Assembly (NCBI GenBank): GCA_049964535.1
Contig: JBMFXG010000110.1
Coordinates: forward strand, 1-9,176
DNA: 9,176 nucleotides
Source: JAJYZP01 sp049964535
Lineage (GTDB): Bacteria; Actinomycetota; Acidimicrobiia; Acidimicrobiales; Acidimicrobiaceae
Direction: 5' to 3'
The notes below the pieces were generated by a model, which worked only from the letters and a program-made list of their open reading frames with translations, was not told the DNA's origin and made no database searches. Positions within the stretch are counted from its first letter, which is position 1; every line of letters begins with the position of its first letter. The position numbers and the translations under genes are program-made. Positions 1 to 5,763 of this stretch are shown here, piece after piece.

Positions 1-114
1 AGTGCGCGAGGTAGGATCGCAGCTGCAAGCTCGTGGCAGTGGCTCAACCCAGCTGAGTTTGGCGGTGAACACTACTTGCTCGTGGACCGCCTTGATGAAA
101 TGAAAGAGTGGTAG
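1..114 (+). CDS. 3' end of an unrecognised protein (partial)
   Basis: The frame starting at base 1 is open from the window edge to a TAG at 112-114, giving the last 37 residues of a protein whose start lies outside the window. It ends in GGEHYLLVDRLDEMKEW, a mixed aromatic and acidic tail with no motif I recognise. The next gene starts 6 nt after the stop on the same strand, which suggests co-transcription and supports this being a real gene end. I assign no family. A 37-codon open frame could occur by chance, so the close spacing to a solid gene is the main support. Confidence 0.5.
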   Translation, partial: SARGRIAAASSWQWLNPAEFGGEHYLLVDRLDEMKEW

Positions 115-120
115 TCGGGC

Positions 121-1194
121 GTGAATTATCGAGTGGCGGTAGTTGCGGTTGCTGGTCTTGTGTTGACGTCGTGCGGTAGTGCGGCAAGCTCGCCCTTGAG
201 CTCTACAACAACCTCTCGAGCTACGACAACAACAACCTCTCGAGCGACGACAACGACCGTTAAGGAGCCTTCTGCGATCTTCCCGCTCACTGGACTCCCA
301 GCTACAAAGGCAGAGGCCTCCCTACCCGCGCTGGAGGTGAAGATAGACAATGCGCCCGGTGTGGCATGGCCTCAATCCGGTATTAATCAGGCCGATGTGG
401 TCTATGAGGAAGTAGTCGAAGGTGGCATCACTCGCTATATGGCTATCTTTCAGAGTCATGAGGCGCCCGTAGTGGGGCCGGTACGGTCGGTTCGGTACTC
501 GGATGCTCTGATTGTCGCCCCGATCGGAGGTCTTTTTGCGTACTCTGGGGGAATACCTGCCTTCGTCACTGCCCTTCATCAGACTGGGGTGATCGATGTC
601 GGTGCAAACGTAGCCGGCGGGGAGTACTACCGAAACAATTCGCGCCCGGAGCCGCACAACCTCTTCACTTCGACGATTGCTCTTCGCAAATTCGCCGGCT
701 CAGAGGGGAAGCCGCCACCCGAGCTATTTTCGTATTCGTACTCAGGATCTGGAGCATCGGCAAATCCCTCTGCTCATAAGGTTTCGATGCCGACCGCTAT
801 CGTGACGATGTCGTCCGTTGAAAATGCTCAATGGTCCTGGAACTCGTCGACCGGTCTTTACACCAGAACGACGAATGGCGTTCCGCAGGTGGACTCATCT
901 GGCCGGCCGGTCACTACCAATAACGTCATCATCGAAGACGTGCCGTATCCGTTGACTCAATACATCGACCCAGCAGGTAATCCTGTTCCCTATGCAAACA
1001 GCATCGGTTCCGGGGACGCTTACTTTCTGATCGGAGGTAAGGAGTTCGCGGGGACTTGGTCGAAGCCATCAGAGTTCGCGATCACGAAGTATACGACCTT
1101 CTCAGGAAAGAGAGTTGACCTTGTTCCCGGTCGAACGTGGGTAATGTTCGCTCCGATTGGGGTTGGTCCTGTGGTTCCGTCATCGAACGGTTGA
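121..1194 (+). CDS. DUF3048 (YerB-like) lipoprotein
   Basis: Predicted secreted lipoprotein of the DUF3048 family (Bacillus subtilis YerB is a member); its biochemical role is not established. The GTG start gives a short signal peptide with lipobox LTSC (residues 15-18, Cys18 the lipidation site). A Ser/Thr linker at about residues 21-47 contains an 8-residue tandem repeat. The family core follows: PLTGLP (55-60), VKIDN (73-77), PQSGINQADVVYE (84-96), EGGITR (100-105) and GPVRSVR (119-125), then PHNLF (178-182). The C-terminal part has an NVIIEDV strand (268-274), GTW (311-313) and PGRTW (336-340). The 357-residue length fits a full-length two-part member. It lies 6 nt after the preceding stop, so it is probably the distal gene of an operon. 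No strong Shine-Dalgarno is visible; AAAGAG at 103-108 is too far away to be convincing. The family assignment is confident from the motifs; the function is unknown. Confidence 0.9.
   Translation: MNYRVAVVAVAGLVLTSCGSAASSPLSSTTTSRATTTTTSRATTTTVKEPSAIFPLTGLPATKAEASLPALEVKIDNAPGVAWPQSGINQADVVYEEVVEGGITRYMAIFQSHEAPVVGPVRSVRYSDALIVAPIGGLFAYSGGIPAFVTALHQTGVIDVGANVAGGEYYRNNSRPEPHNLFTSTIALRKFAGSEGKPPPELFSYSYSGSGASANPSAHKVSMPTAIVTMSSVENAQWSWNSSTGLYTRTTNGVPQVDSSGRPVTTNNVIIEDVPYPLTQYIDPAGNPVPYANSIGSGDAYFLIGGKEFAGTWSKPSEFAITKYTTFSGKRVDLVPGRTWVMFAPIGVGPVVPSSNG
205..254 (+). repeat. 24-nt tandem repeat coding the Thr-rich linker
   Basis: Two adjacent 24-nt units (205-228 and 229-252) differ at one position. 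Each encodes TTTSRATT, residues 29-36 and 37-44 of the DUF3048 lipoprotein. Similarity runs on for 2 more bases. The period is a multiple of three, so changes in copy number would keep the frame and only lengthen or shorten the spacer between the lipid anchor and the folded domain. Confidence 0.85.
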
Positions 1195-1610
1195 GTAGCG
1201 AGACGGATCTACTCTCGTTGATCGTCGATGAGGCTTGTTCGGGACGGTAACGCAGCCGATATCCCGTTGGTCGGTTACGTCTGTGGAGAGGTTCGTATCG
1301 GAGTGCCGACGCAAGGGTTCTAGGCCGAAGCTCGATCGAAGTGGGGCAGTCAGGTCTTTTGTTCAATACCCTCTAGGTCGAGGTATTGGTGTTCGCTCGG
1401 TACACAGGTCGAAGTTGGTGCCACTGACCCTGGACGTCAGTGAGTGGTTGGATCTCGCTGTGGTCAGTTTCGACTTAGCAAAGCCGCAGTGCTAGCAACC
1501 GTACTTATTTGGTGCTTGGAAACGAGTTGGCTAGGGGTTATGGAAGGAGAGACTGAACACCGTTTGAGAGCTCGAGGGCGTCCCTTGATATGTGCATTTA
1601 GGCTATCGCC
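1195..1610. other. Intergenic region without a convincing gene
   Basis: This 416-nt stretch separates two lipoprotein genes. One frame (TTG 1235 to stop 1495, 86 codons) is open, but its product is Arg/Ser/Val-rich with no family motif and I see no ribosome binding site; I do not call it. Right after the DUF3048 stop, GAGTAG (1193-1198) can pair with CTACTC (1209-1214) across a 10-nt loop. No T-run follows, so it is at best a weak terminator. A loose direct repeat, AGGTCGA followed by TTGGTG, occurs at 1375-1391 and 1406-1420. A probable promoter lies at the right end (1599-1604). Confidence 0.6.
1599..1604 (+). promoter_or_regulatory. Putative -10 box (TAGGCT) of a leaderless promoter
   Basis: TAGGCT fits the actinobacterial TANNNT -10 pattern and ends 6 nt before the ATG at 1611. 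A transcript would then start at or next to the start codon. No Shine-Dalgarno lies upstream of that ATG, as expected for a leaderless mRNA. I see no good -35 hexamer at 16-18 nt spacing. The short motif makes a chance match possible. Confidence 0.4.
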
Positions 1611-2879
1611 ATGGCCCTACTTGCGAAGTTACGACTATGCCGAAGAAGGCTCGTCACGCTGAGTGTGGCCGTTGCAAGTTCACTCCTGCTGGTCTCGTGT
1701 GGAACGAGTTCGGTTCCACCTTCGTCACCGAGCTCGACGGCGCTATCTCCCTCGGAACTGAGTGCGAGAAGTGTCGGAGCTCCGTCTCTCGGACGAGATC
1801 GATCCGCCAGGCTGCAGTACCTCTCGATGTTGAACGCTAGGAACGGTTACGGTTTCTTTGTTCAGGACAGGTCTGGGACGTGTAGTGCCGTCGTCGCTAG
1901 AACCAGAGACGGTGGCTCCTTATTCGTGCGACGAGGAACGGCCTCGACGTGGTCTTGCGCTGCGGGAACCCCTTTCTCTTCGATGGCCTTTGATGCTCAT
2001 GGGAATGGCTTTCTCTACGGGCCGGATCTCACCTTCACCCATAATGGTGGCTCAACTTGGGTCAGGAGTCCAGAGGCGGGCATCGTGGCCGCGGTGATCG
2101 TCACTTCTCACCTCATTTGGATGATCTCGATTGAGTGCGCCAGTGGTCGCGTAACCCCGAACGGTTGTCCATTACTCCTGCAATACTCTAACAATGGAGG
2201 GCGGAGTTGGTTGGCCGACAGCTCATTACCGTCAAGCGTGCGAATCGGCTACCCAAGTCTGGGTGCGTTATCGTTGCGGATGGAGGTAGGTGGCCGACTC
2301 GACCTCATGACTGCGCCACGGATCGGTGCTACGAACGGCAGTGCTCTACTTTGGCAGAGCAACCGCAGAGGCAAAGACTGGCTTCGGCACGAAGTTCCTT
2401 GTGGATTTACACCTAACACGGTGGCACTTGCGATCGGCCCAGCGGGAGAACTGTTAGCTGGGTGTGGAAGTGAGCCGGGTGCGGGTCAACAGTTGAAGTC
2501 GATTCTCGTCTCGACCAACGATGGAACAACGTGGCGGTCGGCCTCGCCCTGTCGAATCTCCCCGACGCCCGCTCGATCTTGTCTGGATTCACCGCTTTCA
2601 AATGGGTACCTCGGTGAAGTTGCGGCGCCAACGAGTTCGAGGTTCTTCCTTGTTGGCCTCAGGAGTCCCCTGCTGGTCTCATCTGACAGCGGGAAAAGCT
2701 GGGCACCCTCTCCGAGCGTCGCCGCAGATACCTCGGGCGGAACCGTACAGGTACACTTTGTGAATCCACAGGTGGGCTTTGTTATCGGTAACGATGTGGG
2801 ACTTGGAGAGGACCCCGTTATTTGGCGCACCCATAACGGTGGTAACTCGTGGAACGTGGTCGTCCCTCGGCTTTCTTGA
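1611..2879 (+). CDS. Lipoprotein with seven Asp-box (BNR) repeats
   Basis: Predicted exported lipoprotein with a beta-propeller fold; substrate or partner unknown. The N-terminus has a basic stretch (KLRLCRRR), a hydrophobic core and lipobox LVSC (residues 27-30, Cys30), followed by a Ser/Pro-rich spacer (31-56). Seven Asp-box-like motifs recur every 45-57 residues: TRDGGSLF (98), THNGGSTW (143), SNNGGRSW (193), SNRRGKDW (250), STNDGTTW (301), SSDSGKSW (357) and THNGGNSW (407). The first and fourth are degenerate. This periodicity fits a seven-bladed sialidase/YCF48-like or VPS10-like propeller. Asp boxes are structural and do not by themselves imply glycosidase activity; I cannot place the catalytic residues of a sialidase. 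The ATG at 1611 is the first start after an in-frame TAG at 1599-1601 and has no Shine-Dalgarno, in line with a leaderless message. It converges on the aquaporin gene 64 nt downstream. Confidence 0.85.
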   Translation: MALLAKLRLCRRRLVTLSVAVASSLLLVSCGTSSVPPSSPSSTALSPSELSARSVGAPSLGRDRSARLQYLSMLNARNGYGFFVQDRSGTCSAVVARTRDGGSLFVRRGTASTWSCAAGTPFSSMAFDAHGNGFLYGPDLTFTHNGGSTWVRSPEAGIVAAVIVTSHLIWMISIECASGRVTPNGCPLLLQYSNNGGRSWLADSSLPSSVRIGYPSLGALSLRMEVGGRLDLMTAPRIGATNGSALLWQSNRRGKDWLRHEVPCGFTPNTVALAIGPAGELLAGCGSEPGAGQQLKSILVSTNDGTTWRSASPCRISPTPARSCLDSPLSNGYLGEVAAPTSSRFFLVGLRSPLLVSSDSGKSWAPSPSVAADTSGGTVQVHFVNPQVGFVIGNDVGLGEDPVIWRTHNGGNSWNVVVPRLS

Positions 2880-2943
2880 GGGTGCTCATCGAGCTGGAGC
2901 TCTCGCCGTCAGCGTGTGCGGGACGTCTGTTGGGGTTGTGAGC

Positions 2944-3825
2944 TCATCGGCTAGCCCGTCGAATCGAGAGGGTAGTTAGGTCCCTCTTCTTGGTTGAGGC
3001 CTCTGCGATGTGTGATCCTAACACCCCATATTCGTCTCGAGAAAAGTGCTCGATCTTGGCAATATCTACGCGCAAACGTCGAAGGGGACGGAGTTGGAGG
3101 CTGCCGAGAGCCACGATACAACCGACGCTCGGACCAAGCAGGTAGATCCAGAATCCGTGCCAGTCACCAGCGATAACTGCTGGACCGAAGCTTCGGGCGG
3201 GATTCGTGCTGGTACCCGAGAACGCTGCCTCCAACCACACCATGATTCCATAGAGGGGAGGAAAGAGCAGTGGGGTGAACTTGCGTATTCGCTTAATTCC
3301 TAAGAAGCTAAAGAGCGCAAAGATTAAGGCGAACGTAGTGCCGATCTCACCGAGTAGGGCAGCGAACGAGCCATAGTGTGAAGGTACCGTCGCACCATAG
3401 GAGACGCTGCTGCCTAGGGAGCCCCAGAGGAGCAGGAGCGTTGAACCGGCCACGGCCCCAACGAGCTGGGCGAAGACGTATCCAATGGCGAGAGAGGTGG
3501 AGATGGTCCCTTTAAGCCGAAAGGCCAGTGTCACGATCGGGTTAATGTGAGCTCCGCTCCGTTTACCGATTGGAGAAAAGGCGATACACGCACCGATGGT
3601 GCCAAAGAGGAATCCCGTGATGGCTCGACGAAGCGAGGTACTAGGAATCCACTGGAGGACCGGGCTTGCGCGTCCAAAGTCAACAATGACGATTGAGAGA
3701 CCAACGCCCAGCAGGATTGCGGTGCCGAGAAGCTCCGAAAGGAGTAGTGGCCAGGGTACCCTAGCCGCCAGCGACGACACCGTATCGGTTCTCCACTTCC
3801 GTGTCATGACTGAGTGCACTGTCAC
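2944..3825 (-). CDS. Aquaporin/MIP-family channel with NPI first motif
   Basis: Predicted inner-membrane water or small-solute channel of the major intrinsic protein family. Six hydrophobic segments lie at about residues 26-50, 66-84, 110-135, 152-175, 183-201 and 222-243. The two half-helix signatures are SGAHINPI (90-97) and GTSTNPARSFGP (204-215). The first is NPI rather than NPA; the second is canonical, with the selectivity-filter Arg at 211. By alignment from memory with E. coli AqpZ, the other filter positions are Phe74, Val196 (His in AqpZ) and Thr205. Val in place of His argues against a strict water channel; this is inference. At 293 residues it is longer than most bacterial MIPs because of a basic, probably cytoplasmic tail of about 50 residues (245-293). 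The start is uncertain: GTG at 3825, GTG at 3819 or ATG at 3807 are in frame before the first membrane helix. TACCCT lies just upstream on this strand. The gene stands alone and converges on the Asp-box lipoprotein. Confidence 0.9.
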   Translation of the reverse strand: MTVHSVMTRKWRTDTVSSLAARVPWPLLLSELLGTAILLGVGLSIVIVDFGRASPVLQWIPSTSLRRAITGFLFGTIGACIAFSPIGKRSGAHINPIVTLAFRLKGTISTSLAIGYVFAQLVGAVAGSTLLLLWGSLGSSVSYGATVPSHYGSFAALLGEIGTTFALIFALFSFLGIKRIRKFTPLLFPPLYGIMVWLEAAFSGTSTNPARSFGPAVIAGDWHGFWIYLLGPSVGCIVALGSLQLRPLRRLRVDIAKIEHFSRDEYGVLGSHIAEASTKKRDLTTLSIRRASR

Positions 3826-3838
3826 CTAGGGTAGTTGG

Positions 3839-4129
3839 TTAGCCGCAGGGTTCTTGTGAAAACGAGCGTGATGCCCGTTGTCGAGTAGATACCTTTGTGA
3901 GAGAGAGGTGGGAGACAACCTTAGCGGTAGCACTGATGCCGACGATTCGGTGATCTCTTCGATGTGCGGTGCGTAGCACACGAGCAAGTTCGTCATCTGT
4001 GTAACGAAGGTGAGATCCCTCTGCTGTGATCTCTCTGCACGAGGTCGGGTGGTGTCCCAAGCGAAGCAGATTCCCGCTCTGTTGGTCTGCCTGCGAACGG
4101 CGGCGAAAGATCCATGGCGATCTCTCGAC
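3839..4129 (-). pseudogene. Possible remnant of an HNH-associated HTH-repeat protein
   Basis: This minus-strand frame is open for 96 codons between an in-frame TAG (4130-4132) and its stop at 3839-3841. The only obvious start is TTG at 4060, with no clear ribosome binding site. Its second half reads RYTDDELARVLRTAHRRD, then after a gap STRQRASRSFSQEPCG. This recalls the homing-endonuclease-associated repeat: an acidic DDEL helix start, a hydrophobic helix, then a Ser/Thr-rich turn, a basic stretch and a GSW/GSF-like segment. The expected RRFGSW is not intact here (QRASRSF), which would fit point-mutation decay. No HNH nuclease motif is present. Similarity is by eye and weak; chance is a real alternative. 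Confidence 0.22.
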
Positions 4130-4143
4130 CTATGAAACATAGG
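4129..4143. repeat. Short perfect hairpin, 6-bp arms with AAA loop
   Basis: CCTATG (4129-4134) and CATAGG (4138-4143) are perfect reverse complements around AAA. No T-run follows on either strand, so it is not a standard intrinsic terminator. It could be a small operator or chance. It lies at the upstream edge of the possible HTH-repeat remnant, which reads leftward from here. Confidence 0.45.
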
Positions 4144-4767
4144 CAAGCGCCTTCTGGCGTCTTCGTTGAGGTAGTTCCCACATAACTGCTCTGAGCTTCA
4201 GGGCGATTCTCGCTCGAGAGCTCGCATCAAGCTGCGATGGAATCTCATTGATATTCGTTTGCGGGCTCTCTGCAAGGGTAAAGCGGTGCTGGATCTCTTT
4301 GAGAGGGAAGTTTCACCGTTTACCTCGATATTGTGCGCTGTTCTGCGTGATCGCGCACCCCTTTTGAGGGTGCTGCGGGTTTCGGACATACTCCGCCACA
4401 GGTAATCGGACATGTCGTGCGGTACTCTCGACTTGTTGAATCAGGACTTGTTTTGGGTGTCGCGGTCCTTCGGACGTCGACCTTGACCTGGTTTCGCTTC
4501 GATCGTCGCGCCTGTGAGCTTCTTGATGAGAGATCTTCCATGCCGCAGTGAGGTGCACCAAGCCCGCTCGAGCGCAACGATGTGGTTACTCTTTGACGAA
4601 AAGCGGTGGCAGCGGCCTGGTCGAGAACATCGTTGCTCGGCTCGACCTCGTAGATTGCATTGCCAAGGGCATTTGTCGAGATATCTGGGGTTGGAGTTGT
4701 AGGTGAGTTGTGTATCTGTCCTAACCATCTGGGAAACTTGTTTGCAATGGTGCTGTTGCGACCGAGA

Positions 4768-4792
4768 TCACGAGCCGCGGCTCTTCTCGTGA
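4768..4792. promoter_or_regulatory. Nested palindrome upstream of pdxS, possible operator
   Basis: Two overlapping symmetries occupy 25 nt. GAGCCGCGGCTC (4772-4783) is a perfect 12-bp palindrome. TCACGAG (4768-4774) and CTCGTGA (4786-4792) form a 7-bp inverted repeat around it. The two foldings are mutually exclusive as RNA hairpins. The site lies 63 nt before the pdxS start codon and 27 nt before a candidate -10 box, a place where a regulator of the pdx operon could bind. PLP synthase genes in some actinobacteria are controlled by MocR-type PdxR proteins, but no regulator gene is in the window. No T-run follows, so a terminator is less likely. Confidence 0.4.
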
Positions 4793-4819
4793 CGGATCGC
4801 TGAGTTTGTTGATTTTCGG

Positions 4820-4846
4820 TAAGCTAGAGGTACCAGAGTAAAGGAG
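4820..4846 (+). promoter_or_regulatory. Candidate -10 box and Shine-Dalgarno of pdxS
   Basis: TAAGCT (4820-4825) fits TANNNT and would give a leader of roughly 20-25 nt. AAAGGAG (4840-4846) is a strong Shine-Dalgarno, 8 nt before the GTG at 4855. This is the best ribosome binding site in the window and fixes the pdxS start. No recognisable -35 box sits 16-18 nt upstream of TAAGCT, so the promoter call is weaker than the ribosome-binding-site call. Confidence 0.55.
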
Positions 4847-4854
4847 ATCGGACA

Positions 4855-4890
4855 GTGTCGGCTCAAGAAGAAATGTCGGCTCAACATCAA
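4855..4890 (+). repeat. Short tandem duplication covering the pdxS start codon
   Basis: Two 18-nt units (4855-4872, 4873-4890) share the 11-nt core TGTCGGCTCAA and match at 14 of 18 positions. They encode MSAQEE and MSAQHQ, so the start codon itself is duplicated (GTG, then ATG). Only the first copy has a strong Shine-Dalgarno at proper spacing. Confidence 0.7.
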
Positions 4891-5763
4891 GAGGTCGCAA
4901 CCGGTCGAGTCAAGCGAGGGCTCGCAGAGATGTTGCGCGGCGGTGTCATTATGGACGTCGTCAATGCGGAGCAAGCCAAGATTGCCGAGGACGCAGGCGC
5001 CGTTGCAGTCATGGCTCTCGAGAGGGTTCCAGCGGATATCCGTCGTGAGGGTGGTGTCGCCCGCATGAGTGACCCCGTCCTCATTGAAGAGATACAAGGT
5101 GCGGTGACGATCCCGGTCATGGCAAAGGCGCGCATCGGTCATTTTGCTGAAGCTCAGATACTGCAGGCTCTTCAAGTGGACTACATCGATGAATCAGAGG
5201 TGCTAACCCCCGCAGATCAGGCGCACCACATCGATAAGTGGGCCTTTGAGGTTCCGTTCGTCTGCGGCGCAACGAACCTTGGTGAGGCGCTTCGCCGTAT
5301 CTCTGAAGGCGCTGCAATGATTCGATCGAAGGGTGAGGCTGGGACCGGTAATGTAGTGCAGGCCGTTACTCACTTACGATCTATCTTGGGCGATATCCGA
5401 AAGATTACTCAGGCCGATGAAGCCGAGCTCTTTGGATGGGCTAAGGAGCTTCGTGCTCCATACGACTTGGTCAAAGAGGTTCACGATACTGGTCGTTTGC
5501 CGGTGCCGTTATTTTGCGCTGGCGGCCTCGCAACTCCTGCTGATTGCTCCTTGGTCATGCAGCTTGGCGCAGAAGCGGTCTTCGTTGGGTCAGGCATTTT
5601 CAAGAGCAGTGACCCAGCAAAGCGGGCAGCCGCCATCGTCGAGGCGACCACGCACTATCTTGATCCAGCCATCTTGATCAAGGTCTCAAGGAATCTTGGG
5701 CCGGCGATGGTCGGTATTGAGATGGATAAGCTCGACGTTCACCTTGCAGATCGGGGTTGGTAG
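4855..5763 (+). CDS. pdxS: PLP synthase subunit PdxS
   Basis: Synthase subunit of the DXP-independent vitamin B6 pathway. It makes pyridoxal 5'-phosphate from ribose 5-phosphate, glyceraldehyde 3-phosphate and ammonia supplied by PdxT, as a cytosolic dodecamer decorated by PdxT subunits. The (beta/alpha)8-barrel is complete in 302 residues. Catalytic residues match B. subtilis PdxS with a shift of +10: Asp34 in VIMDVVNAEQA, Lys91 in MAKARIGH and Lys159 in RSKGEAGTG. The phosphate-site glycines appear in CAGGLATPAD (221-230) and FVGSGIFK (243-250). The GTG start is fixed by AAAGGAG 8 nt upstream. An in-frame ATG at 4873 begins a near-copy of the first codons, so the N-terminus is about 6 residues longer than needed. 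It is the first gene of a probable seven-gene operon and is followed directly by pdxT. Confidence 0.97.
   Translation: MSAQEEMSAQHQEVATGRVKRGLAEMLRGGVIMDVVNAEQAKIAEDAGAVAVMALERVPADIRREGGVARMSDPVLIEEIQGAVTIPVMAKARIGHFAEAQILQALQVDYIDESEVLTPADQAHHIDKWAFEVPFVCGATNLGEALRRISEGAAMIRSKGEAGTGNVVQAVTHLRSILGDIRKITQADEAELFGWAKELRAPYDLVKEVHDTGRLPVPLFCAGGLATPADCSLVMQLGAEAVFVGSGIFKSSDPAKRAAAIVEATTHYLDPAILIKVSRNLGPAMVGIEMDKLDVHLADRGW

Larger units (their letters stand above)
3826..4854. other. About 1 kb without a recognised intact gene
   Basis: The stretch lies between the 5' end of the aquaporin gene and pdxS. Many short frames are open on both strands, but none combines a good start, a ribosome binding site and a recognised family. 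I find no tRNA, rRNA or CRISPR structure and no insertion-sequence ends. Its contents are a possible HNH-repeat remnant on the minus strand (3839-4129), three staggered plus-strand frames (4175-4705), a 15-nt hairpin (4129-4143), and the pdxS control region (4768-4854). It should also hold the aquaporin promoter at its left edge. It may be mostly decayed coding sequence. Confidence 0.6.

Noticed and set aside
1193..1214. GAGTAG/CTACTC hairpin after the DUF3048 gene as a terminator
   Set aside because: It has only 6 bp with a 10-nt loop and no T-run after it.
1235..1495. 86-codon plus-strand frame starting with TTG in the first intergenic region
   Set aside because: There is no ribosome binding site, no family motif, and the Arg/Ser-rich composition is typical of a chance frame in this base composition.
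2413..2830. Minus-strand frames opposite the Asp-box lipoprotein gene
   Set aside because: They are shadows of a well-supported gene and encode no recognisable domain.
2884..2949. Direct repeat GCTCATCG at 2884-2891 and 2942-2949 as an attachment site
   Set aside because: An 8-nt match across the 64-nt convergent gap is easily chance, and there is no integrase or mobile gene nearby.
2967..2987. AGAGGG/CCCTCT hairpin near the end of the convergent genes as a terminator
   Set aside because: It lies inside the aquaporin coding sequence and has a 9-nt loop and no run of T beyond TCTTCTT. It may simply be coding sequence.
4198..4413. Actinobacterial integration host factor (mIHF) fragment in the gap
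   Set aside because: A plus-strand piece (RAPLLRVLRVSDIL) recalled it at first, but the diagnostic LPGVGKV and RRVRGLG motifs are absent.
4441..4728. 95-codon minus-strand frame upstream of pdxS
   Set aside because: Its product is Arg/Ser/Lys-rich without a recognisable domain, and frames on both strands are open in the same place. I see no ribosome binding site.
3826..4854. tRNA, other structured RNA or riboswitch in the 1-kb gap
   Set aside because: I found no T-loop consensus (GTTCRA), no acceptor stem pairing and no known riboswitch core by eye.
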